Shown: piece after piece, positions 25,401 to 37,400 of the stretch
Numbering within the stretch: the first letter of the stretch is position 1
Layout: each line of letters begins with the position of its first letter
Notes under the pieces: model-generated
Database searches by the model: none
Seen by the model: the letters and a program-made list of their open reading frames with translations, nothing else
Told to the model about the DNA's origin: nothing
NCBI GenBank assembly: GCA_030323885.1
Contig: CM059196.1
Coordinates: 36,682,481 to 36,746,480 of the forward strand
From: Branchipolynoe longqiensis
Lineage: Eukaryota > Annelida > Polychaeta > Phyllodocida > Polynoidae
Direction of reading: 5' to 3'
DNA: 64,000 nt
Translations under genes and position numbers: made by a program

Positions 25401-28400
25401 AACTTCATAGTGATGTCCCACTGGGAGACCAGGCTGTTGGTACTATGACCCCATTTCAAACTCAAGTAACATTATCCTGATATTGAGCTAACCAGTCCTT
25501 GCCCTAGCTTAGTAATGTTGAGCACCTGGCTAGATAGCGACAAGTATCAATTTTATGAGTCATTGGTTTGACTGGAGCGGGATTCGAACCCCCGACCTTC
25601 CGCACGGGATGCATGTGCTCTACCAATTCGGCCAATGTGTCCGGTCGCCACCCATAGGGCATTGGGCCGGTTAGACATCTTTACTTATAGTTAGTTATAC
25701 ACGATCTTTGACGTCACATCTGAGTTTGATTTGTTGGTGTTGTTTTTGTAAAATTATGGTTTATTTACCCTGTCCATAACATATTTATAAGTTCATGAAC
25801 AGATTTTGTCTTTAGTTTGTGGTTATTGCCTTGAATGATTTGTTAGTTGAACATACCCTGTGTGCATATGTTGATTAATTGATTGGTGGTTTCCCTACAC
25901 CGTGTCGGCAGCATAGGAAATGCACTTACATATTATATATATGTAAGTGCATTTTTTACTTCCTCACGTTGCCCAACCAGGCCAACCTTATATACTGGTG
26001 CACTTATTAAACATTTGCTGCTGCATAGAATGAATATTAAAGAGATTAAACAGAAATTCTGTCACTGCTGCAAGCCTATGATGTATAATATTTTGGTGTG
26101 CACACCAAATTTATTTGTCATCTTTACACTTCAAACATCTCCAAAGTTAGGTTCGGTTTTTTCTTCTCTAAATCGACCGACCACGGAGCCGACTTTAAAT
26201 GGTCCATTTAGGGAGGTGGTCGGTTTAGGGAGTTAACAAAAAATATCATTACAATGGTATTGAATGCGTGATCGTCTAGGACCCAAATAAAGCAATCGAT
26301 ATAGGAGAGTGGTCGATCTGTGGAGATGGTCGGTTAGAGAGGTTTTTACTGTATTTGGCTTATGCAATTTCAAGCAATCAGGCTGGCAGATGTTTTTTCC
26401 CCCATAAGCTGCTCGTGACCTCACGCATGATCTCACTCACTAAGATTGCATCGAACCATAAGTAATATCCGACTGGTTAGACGGCCTGCTTTGCAGGCGG
26501 GAAGTCGTGGGATCAATCCCCGGCCGAGTCAAATCTAACACTTCCACATATTTGATACTTCTCTGGTGCTCGACATTAACAGGCCAAACAGTTGTTTTTT
26601 TTGTTTTACGTCCTCGCAACATTTAAGGTCATATCAGGACGGACAGGCCACACAGGGGTGAATGCAGTGCTCGATGTGTGTGCGCATCACGACATTAAGG
26701 CTTCAGTCACACTACAGCTTGCGACTACTTGCGACCAAAAGCTGGCGACCTTCTTGCGACCAAAACAAAAAACAAGGCAGGAAAAACAATGTTTGGCAAT
26801 CGGTCGGCGACCATTTTAGTCGCAAGGAGGTTTTTGGTGCAGCACCTGCAACCTCCTTGCGACCAAACTGGTCTCCCAGAGGTCGCCGACCGATCACTGA
26901 TCGATCACCCACCATTTTGTGACCACCCCTTTTTGGTTGTCGCAAAGTGGTCGCAAGCGTAGTGTTAAATGGGTATAACCTGGAGTAGATATAGGTCGGC
27001 GTCCACCATGGAGTTGCAGAAGTGACACTGGATGTAGGTCATAGCCTGCCCTTTCATCTGCAATCCGTTCCGCACCCACATCCCGCAAAAGATTTCCTGG
27101 AAAACCACCTGCAAACAGAAACAACACAGTTATTCAAGCTTTGAGCTGTTCCCGGTGAATGCCCCCCCCTCCTTTTGTTGTTATTAAAGTTGCGTAATCC
27201 AATGGATTGGCATTTCTGCCATATATATTTTTGTTCCCACTAATATATTAGGCTTGCCGATTTGTTGTAACAATGGTTTTTTTGCGTTAAGTGTTAACTT
27301 TATTTTAATGTAATATTGGTTGCTCGGGTGGAAGATCACCCTTTGGGGACACCATAAAGTTATACTGTCATCTTACTACATGTTCTGGATAAATAAAACT
27401 CAACTGACAGGGATGGCCGAATGAGTGAGAGCGTCCATCTCCTGGGTTGGTAGATCGTAGATCGAACCCTGGTTGAGTCAAACCAATGACTTAAAAATTG
27501 ATATGTGTCGCTTACTAGCCTGGCGCTCGGCATTCTTAGGAAGGGCAAGGAGCAATGGAATGAGGAAGATCAATCATCTACGATTGAAATTTCCCGTGCT
27601 TAATCAACTAATGTACAAAACTCATGCCGCAAAGACCAAACTTTAGTGTTGTAGTGACACTACTGGCAAGATATGACAAATAAACTGCACGCTGCTCCTT
27701 ACCTGCAGCTGCAGTGGGTGTATCATGAGCATCTGGAGGTAGTTGAGTGAGGGCAGCAGGTCAGTGATGTCCAGCCCCTGCACCCTGACCGCCTGGTTCA
27801 GGAAAGCCGCCAGGTACCGGTGTAGGGGCAGGTGGAATGAGATTTGGAGCAGGTTCGGCTGGTGAATAACGTAAATAAATGTTACTCTTAGAACAACGCT
27901 AAACTACCACACCACAGTCACTGACGGCCTGGCTCAGGAATGCCGTTAGGTACCAGTGTAGGGACAGGTGAAACGAGATTTGGAACAGGTTCGGTTGGAG
28001 AATAACACAGATAAATGTTACTCTTAGAACCACGCTAAACTATCATACCACGGTTGCTGACGGCCTGGCTCAGGAATGCCCTTAGGTACCAGTGTAGGGG
28101 CAGGTGGAACGAGATTTGGAGCAGGTTCGGTTGGAGAATAACATAAATAAATGTTACCCTTAGAACCATGTTAAACTAGCATATCACTGCCACACCCATA
28201 GTCCACTCTTTGTAAATACTGCCATTCCTAAAATAATTAATAAAAATAAAAATTATTAATTGGCTAGTTTACTGGGATTTCTGTTCTTTGGAAAATGTAT
28301 TTGATTTAATACATAAATAAAGATGTCATTTTCTTTTCTTACATAATACGGTTTAAAAAATAACCTCTTTTAATGAGTTTAATTTCATGTTTCTTTTTTT

Positions 28401-31400
28401 AAATATTTTATTTTGTTAGATGTATTTTATTCATCGGAATAATATGTGTTTTGTTCAACACCCAGGTAATGATCTTCAGTCTTGGTCGTTTCAGTTATTT
28501 ACCCATATTTAGGTTTCAGTTGTTCGCAGACGTAACGACATTATAATCTCAAATCCGACTCCTAAAACACCTCAAGCAGAGAATACGAAACTAACACTTA
28601 CTACGGAGCCTGGGCTGATATTGACGGCCACGAACCAGTCCTGAAGGGCCGTCGTGGCAGCGCGAATCACAGCCCGGGTGTACTCCTCCGAACCCTGAGG
28701 AAAAACACAAATAGGCGGCAAATTGAGTAATTTTGTTAGCAACACAGGTGAACCTGGTAATGCGAGTGTGTGTCTGCTGGTCCCTTGGGAAGCACTGAAG
28801 CAGGGACCCAGTATATAAACATGACGGGTTGCGGTTTCCAGGGTCCGTTAGTTTTTGACTAATTTAGATCAGTAGAATCTTTCCTACAGCCACATACCTT
28901 CTGATGACCAAACTTGGTAGTTTCTTTGTTTTTTTTTAATGGGGGGGCAGGGTTGTACATTAGTTGATTAAGCAGGGGAGATTTCATTATGCAATATGAA
29001 ATTGATAGACTTCAACTGGAAAGCACAACAATAAATGGTGCCACTTTAGCGTGCGGTGTTCGTTGATGTAGACTGCAAGCTAAAGTAGCACCCAATAGAT
29101 TCTATTCGACAGAAAACTAAAATGGATTTGTCGCTTTTTGCGCCTAAATCCTTCTTTAATATACATGACAGCAGGAGGAAGGGACTGCACTCGGAGCCAA
29201 ACAACCGCGAGTGAGACATGCTAGTCAGACATACTGACCACCGCGCCATGTCCCTGTGGGCAGAATGTCGAAGCAGTGTCGCGCTTACCTCTTTGGTGCA
29301 ATGCACAAGTAGACTCCACATGGGCGAGGAACAGATCTCCAGTTCTGCGGAGAAGGCGGCATAGTAGGTGTCTGGCTCATACTCCACGTGTTGCACGAGC
29401 TGCCGCATGTTCAGGTTCATACCTGAACAACGAGACGCAATGAATACTGTGTGTACACTATAGGGCAATTCTACCACTAACCCGCCCTCTGGCGGCAGTG
29501 GTAAAACTAACATGGGAGCAGTTCACTGTGCAGCATGTTTTATGGAAGAGGCCTTATAGAGGAACCACCAATAACCCGCCCACTGATGGCAGTGGTAAAA
29601 CTAACGTGGGAGCAGTCCCCTTTGCAGTCTGGTCTGTGGAAGAGGCCTTATAGAGGAATCACCAACAACCCGCCCGCTGACAGCAGTTGTAAAACTAACG
29701 TGGGAGCAGTCCCCTTTGCAGTCTGGTCTGTGGAAGAGGCCTTATAGAGGAATCGCCAACAACCCACCCGCTGATGGCAGTTGTAAAACTAACATGGGAG
29801 CAGTTCACTGTGCAGTCTGCTTTGTGGAAGAGGCCTTATAGAGGAACTACCAATAACACACCCACTGGCGGCAGTCGTAAAACTAATGTGGGAGCACTCC
29901 CCTTTGCAGTCTGGTCTGTGGAAGAGGCCTTATAGAGGAATCACCAACAACCCGCCCACTGATGGCAGTTGTAAAACTAACATGGGAACAGCTCGCTGTG
30001 CATCATATTTTATGGAAGAGGCTTTTTAGAGGAACCACCAATAACCTGCCCTCGGATGGCAGTGGTAAAAGTAACATGGGAACAGCTCGCTGTGCAGCAT
30101 GTTTTATGGAAGAGGCTGTATAGAGGAAGTATCAATAACCAGCCTGCTGACAGCAGTGGTAAAACTAACATGGGAACAGCTTGCTGTGCAGCATGTTTTA
30201 TGGAAGAGGCTGTATAGAGGAAGTATCAATAACCAGCCTGCTGACGGCAGTGGTAAAACTAACATGGGAACAGCTCGCTGTGCAACATGTTTTATGGAAG
30301 GGGATGTATAGAGGAAGTATCAATAACCAGCCTGCTGACGGCAGTGGTAAAACTAACATGGGAACAGCTCGCTGTGCAGCATGTTTTATGGAAGAGGCTG
30401 TATAGAGGAAGTATCAATAACCAGCCTGCTGACGGCAGTGGTAAAACTAACATGGGAACAGCTCGCTGTGCAGCATGTTTTATGGAAGGGGATGTATAGA
30501 GGAAGTATCAATAACCAGCCTGCTGACGGCAGTGGTAAAACTAACATGGGAACAGCTCGCTGTGCAGCATGTTTTATGGAAGAGGCTGTATAGAGGAAGT
30601 ATCAATAACCAGCCTGCTGACGGCAGTGGTAAAACTAACATGGGAACAGCTCGCTGTGCAGCATGTTTTATGGAAGAGGATGTATAGAGGAATTATCAAT
30701 AACCAGCCTGCTGACGGGAGTGGTCAAACTAACGTGCGAGCAGTTCACTGTGCAGTCTGCTCTGTGGAAGAGGCCTTAGACCAAACAACAAAAAGTTGGT
30801 CATAGACAGTTCCTTGCTTCAATGAAAATTCTGACAAATTACATGGGTTGTACCTTTTCGTGTACATAAAGTTACATCATGATCAAGCGATTCACGCATC
30901 ATTTATATAGATAAATATATTAACCAGTTCTCATAGACTTGTCCCATCCTTGCACAAGTTTGGTACTTTGCAACAAAGTTGTTTTTTTAACAAGTTTTAT
31001 ACTCTGCAGGCACGTAGGTACAGGAACCAAGCTCGGATGGTCCCACTTTTTCTCCATTACAATATAAGTGCAAGCTTTGTACCAGTCTTTAATTCAGTTC
31101 ACACTCGATTTAATACCGTGGTTTTCCCCGTTTAGAACACAGTTGCTATGTGCGTGCTTCGAAATAGTTTTTACCAGAGGGTAAAATGGACAAAATTCTG
31201 TACCCTTAAATTTTCTGAGGATATGATTCTGTACCCTCAAATTGTTGTGATAATATTGTTTTAAAGGTTCTTCAATCAAGGAGCCAGAGATAACAAAGCC
31301 AGCATCAATAATCAGTTAGACTGTTAATATACAACAGTAATCATCGCATTGTTCATAATTGACCGAGTGATGTGGAAAAATAATACCCACTCCCCATCCC

Positions 31401-34400
31401 CATTCTGCGTACCCTCAAATTTGTTGGCGGAAACCCTGTAGACCGCATTTTAGCTTTACTCAATAGACATCTTGCATGGAGCATGCACAGCGGGATGTGA
31501 CCCACCACATTAGGTCTTGCCACTGCCACCAGTGTCCAAGTTGTTGTGGAAATCCTCTAAGGCATATTCCACAAAGCATGCTACCCACATTAGTTCTTGC
31601 ACTACCGTCAGACGGCGGATTGATGGTGGAAATAAGTCTATTCAGCTAGAACTTAGCAGTAGGCAGATATTTACCAAATTCTAATATCATAAATTATAAC
31701 AAATATTGTATCAAGGGCGAAATTGAAACCATCTAGTCTACGCATTTCTCACCCTGATTAGTGTTGGTTGGTTGCTGGTGTTGGAGTTTTACGTCCTGGC
31801 AACATCTAAGGTCATATAAGAATGGGCACCGACTTGTGACAGTGCACACTCATGGTGACTTTATAGTGCTGCCCCACTGGGTTGCCAGCACCAGGACCCA
31901 ATATCCCACTGTCACATTATCCTGACACTGAGCTAACCAGTCCTTGCCCTATCCTATTAATGCTGAGCGCCAGGCTAAGAAGCAACATGTGTCAGTTTTA
32001 ATGTCATTGGTTTGACTTGACCGGGAACCAAACTCCCGAGCTTCCGCACATGAGGCCCAAATCACTAAAGTGGGGTGGGCATTTACCAACACATGGGCAT
32101 TTAAGGAGTGGGCATTTACGAAATGTTGGCCAAGTGGGGGGTGGGCATTAACCCACATCTGGGCATTAACCCTTGACAATACGGTATATGTTAAAATTGT
32201 GTCCTGCGCAGAGATCCCGGGAATCAACACCCCGTTGAAACACGAGACGTTACTGGAGGTCCCTGATTAGTAGTATGCCTTGATCTGGCCCATGTTTATC
32301 CCGTTAATCTCCTTTTGCACTTGTGGAAATGGAGTATGAGGTTCAAAGCTTTCATTGAGAACCGAGTTCTGGCTAGGGATGTTCGTCTCCTTTTGTTTCT
32401 CTGGTTACTTTTATTTTTACTAAGCAAGGGAAAATTTCAATCACAGACAATTGGCCTTCCTCATTCCACTGCTCCTTGCCCCATCTTAGTAATGCTGCCT
32501 GCCAGGCTAGATAGCGACAAGCATACATTTTTAAGTCATTGGCTTGACTCAGTCAGGGTTCGAAACTGAGGCTCAAATCCCATGACCTGCCAAAAAGCAG
32601 AATGCGGGCACTCAACTCATTCCACAATCCCATCTGGTCTAATAAATAGTTCAATAAACAAAATGTTATTTGTACAGCTTTCGAAATAAGGTATGTCTGC
32701 TTGTCCGATCCAAGTGAGAGAAGGCACGGACAAGCAGAATATGGCTTGAGATTTTCCATTGGACAAGTTAGAATTTAGGGCTGAAAAACATCTATTTCGT
32801 GATTTTGTTTGCTTTCTGTTATCACCTTTAAATGCAGGACAAGTAAAAATCACACAAGACTTCTCCTATGGACTAGTGAACACCTTAGCTTATTTCTATC
32901 ACTGTTGTACCTCTCCCATCTGCGAACAATTAATTTTAAAATACAACCATAAAGGTGTACATACCTTGAAAATAGGAAACGAGTCTAAACCAAAAGGCCA
33001 ACAGCTTTTCATTGGTGAGGAAAGCCTGCGCTACTGGCTTGTGGGACAGCACGTTGATGAGGTCAGACACAATGGGCCAGTAGCAGTGTTCCCGGAGGGT
33101 GTCCTTCTCACAGTCAACAACCATGTGGAAGTTATCGCGCGGGTCTGGGGAAACAAGGTTGGTTGGTTGTTGGAGTTCTATGTCCTGGCAACATTTAAAG
33201 TCATATCAGGACAGGTACCGATTTATGACAGAGCGCACTCATGGTGACTTTATAGTGATGCCCCATTGGGAAATCAGGCCATGGGCACCATGACCCGATA
33301 TCCCACTCAGTCACATTATCCTGACACTGAGCCAACCAGTTGCCTTATCCTATAAATACCGAGCGTCTGGCAAGGAAGCGACAAGTATAAATTGTTAAGT
33401 CATGGTTGATTGGACTCGACCAAGGTTCGAACCCGTGGGTTCAAATACCACGATCAAGAAAGCAGCGGGATCCATTAAAAGGAACCACTTACAGGCACAG
33501 CCATGAAACTTAATTGCCAACTTAGGAAGTGGAGCACTCCACATTTATTGTCACACAGAAGTAACAGTAAGTTAATTTAAAGGAACCTGTCACCGCTAAA
33601 GACTATATCTGCTTTGCACTCTTTATAAGGTTTCTAAAAAAATGATTTTTCGAGGACTTTCCAGAACTCGAGACAGCTCTTTTTAAGAACTAAAGACAGA
33701 AATCTTACAGTAATAGCCATCCTTAGGGAATTGTGCATGCTGCAAACCTGCGAGGATGGTGGAAATCATCTACTGACCATCCAAAGGTTAATGAATCATG
33801 GAAAATTCAGCATCAAAGGGTTACCAATTTCTTTTTATTAAGCCTCACCATTTATGGTAGAACAAAACACGCAATGATGTATACATGTTCATTTAAATTA
33901 AAACGTGATTTCAAATTGTCAGGCAACTATACTTCCATGACCTTTAATTAAAAGGTTTTAATGAAAACTGGCCCTTAACCACACATTTTAATAACTTTCC
34001 AGGACTTCATTTTTTAAATGATCAATTTAAGCACTTTGTAGGTGTTTAAGGACCAGTACAAACCCTGCTATACTGTCTAGCATTTCTACATGCAAGCCTA
34101 AATTAATTTGGCATCACATCAGATATCTCTAGAGTTAATTCTTTAAAATAATTATCACTTCAAAGTGATGTATTTAAAGCGGATTATAATGATCAATATA
34201 TCTATAGTATCGAGAATTTCAACATGCAGGCTGAAATTAATTTGGCATGCTTTCATTTCAAATATCTCCAAAGTTAACTTGCTAAAATAATTATTACTTC
34301 AAAGTGACGTAAGGGAGAATAAATTGATCAATATATCTATAGTGTCTAGCATTTGAACATGTAAGCCAAACTTAATTTGGCATGGTATTACTTCAAATGC

Positions 34401-37400
34401 TGGGGGTCGTTAAAAAAAAAAAAAAGGTTTTACTTCAAATATCTCTACGGTTAACTCATTAAAATAATCCTTACTTCAAACTAAAGAAAAGCACACTATA
34501 ATGATCAATATATTGTCGTGGGTGGTGATGAAAATGGAAAACATTGCGCCTAGAGCAGGAATCGGATCCACATCTACATTCTGGGCTAGTGTGCTAACCA
34601 TTACACCACCCTGATGTCCCCACCCCACCTGTCTATGTGCCTCCTTGCCGGAGAGGTCAGTGCAGACTACTACACTCATCCGCCTGGAATTGTAAGTCCT
34701 TTAAAGGGTTTACGTCCATTAGTTGGTTTAATACTTACAATTACATACATACAGATAATGCACATACATATATATATATGGGTCAGGATCACGAAAAGAG
34801 GCCAATTGGGGGAAGTTGTCGGCGTCGATCATTAGATGTCCACGTCGATCGTCATAATTATAGTTTAGCATTGACAGAGGTATTGGAAAGTCCTTAAATT
34901 TAACCTGAATGTCCCCACCCCACCTGTCTATGTGCCTCCTTGCCGGAGAGGTCAGTGCAGACTACTACACTCATCCGCCTGGAATTGTAAGTCCTTTAAA
35001 TGGTTTACGTCCATTAGTTGGTTTAATACTTACAATTACATACATACAGATAATGCACATACATATATATGGGTCAGGATCACGAAAAGAGGCCAATTGG
35101 GGGAAGTTGTCGGCGTCAATCATTAGATGTCGGCGTCGATCGTCATAATTATAGTTTAGCATTGACAGAGGTATTGGAAAGTCCTTAAATTTAACCTGAA
35201 TGTAAAAGTAGAGAAAATACAACAACCTAATTTGTTTCTAGGATAATTTAATATAAAACAAAGAAATGCACTACACTTTAAGAATTGCGATGCTGACATC
35301 TGTTAAAGTTGTCGGCGTCGATCATTGGATGTCGGCGTCGACCATCATAATTATAGTTTAGCATTGACAGGGGTGTTGCAAAGTCCTTAAATTTATCCTG
35401 AATGTAAAGGTAGAGAAAATACAATAACCTTATTTGTTTCTAGGATAATTTAATATAAAACAAAGAAATGCACTACACTTTAAGAATTGCGATGCCGACA
35501 TCTTAAATAAACCACCAATTGGCCCATTTTCATGAGGCTGACTCATATACACAGGGTACGTTCAACAACCACACAGAGCATAGCTTGTACAGGGTCCTGT
35601 CATGGCACCAGTGTCATGAAGGATGATGAAAATGGGAAATATTGCATCTAGAACTGGAACCGAACTCACATCTCTTACATTCCGGGCTAGTGTGCTAACC
35701 ATTACACCATCTAGACCCCCTGATGTCACCACCCACGCTTAGCTGTCTATGTGGTGTCTTGCCTGAGGTCAGTGCAGACTTCTACAATATCTACCTAAAA
35801 ACAAAAAAAATTGGCATAAACTCGAAACTATCAGATTATACAAATTTAATCGACAAATCTAACAAAAACAGCAAGATATAATACCATTGAGTCCAGAGTC
35901 GATGAGAATGCAGCGCATCATGTGATCGAGTGAGGCGAGCATGATGTGGAGCAGGTGGTGGTCACGCTCCATCTTGGTGGCGAGCCGCTCGGGGCTGAGC
36001 AGCTGGACACTCACGTGCACAACGCGGTTAGAGATGGTCTGTCGGTCGATGGAGTTGACGAGCGCCACCGACACCCGACTGTAGTGCTTTATGAAGGCGT
36101 AAGTGAACGCCTCCTGAGCATCAAGCAACAAAACTGGCTGTAGTAACATTGAAAGGCACTGAGAGCGAAATGTATTAGCTGTATTGAATGTAAATGTTTC
36201 CAAGGCAACCAAACAAAAATATATATCTATTATATATATATATATGAATTTGTCCAGTCAACTGAACAACAAAACTGGCTGTGGTGGTTGGTTGTTTGTT
36301 GGAGTTTTATGTCCTGGCAACATCTAAGGTCATATCAGGACTGGTACCGACTTGTGACAATGAGCACTCATGGCGACTTAATAGTTTTTGCAGAGATATA
36401 ACTTATATCTAGTTAAGAATTAGCCATCCTTTTTTTTTTTTTTTAAATGGAAGCTAATAACCATAGGCTTCCCGCTAACAAGCAGGCCCTGAAGCCAGAA
36501 TAAGGTCAGAGGCAAACCTTGTAGTCCTCGTCTGGGAGAATGCTAAGAAGGAGCGTCACGATCTTCTGTGGGAATTCAAATTTGACAGTCCAGAACACCA
36601 GCTCCTCCAGTAACGTCTCGTGTTTCAACGGGGTGTTGATTCCCGGGATCTCTGCGCAGGACATAATTTTAACATATACCGTATTGTCACGGGTTAATGC
36701 CCAGATGTGGGTTAATGCCCACCCCCCACTTGGCCAACATTTCGTAAATGCCCACTCCTTAAATGCCCATCCAACTGTTGGTAAATGCCCACCCCCCCAC
36801 TTTAGTGATTTGCCAATTTAAACGCCCAAGCCGTTAACCCACGAGAATACGGTATACAGGTCATTATCTGAAACGGAACACCACATATTTAGTGTCCACA
36901 GTACCATGGTGATAATTCTTTCTTTTTTTGGTAGCAAGTCAAATAAATTATTGTTGCCTGTGTGTTAAGTTTTTGCATTCCAGGCCAGTGTGCTAAAGAT
37001 TACACCACATAGGCTCCCTGATGTCACCGCCCTACTCACGCCTATCTGTCTATGTGGCTCCTTGCCTGAGAGGTCAGTGCAGACTACTATACTCGTCCCC
37101 CAGGAATTGTAAATCTTTTAAATGGTCATTTAATGCTGACAATTACATACAGGCAATGCACTCTACACATACATAAACAGGGTATGTTCAACAACCATAC
37201 AGCACATAGCTTGTATAGGATCATGGTCATGGCAACCAGTGTTGTGGGGGTAATGAAAATGGGAAATATTGCACCGAGAGCAGGAATTGAACCCACATCT
37301 CTTGCATTCCGGGTCAGTGTGCTAACCATTACACCATCTAGGGTCCCTGATGTTACCACCCTACCCACACCTACCTGTCTATGAGGCTCCTTGCTTGAGA

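Noticed and set aside
29535..30805. Series of overlapping plus-strand ORFs of about 70 codons
   Set aside because: They are shadows of the 94-bp array read in rotating frames, with no conserved start context or splice signals.
32070..32270. Plus-strand ORF ending in a UBR3-like sequence
   Set aside because: It is the inverted duplicate of exon 6 read through intron sequence, not a separate gene.
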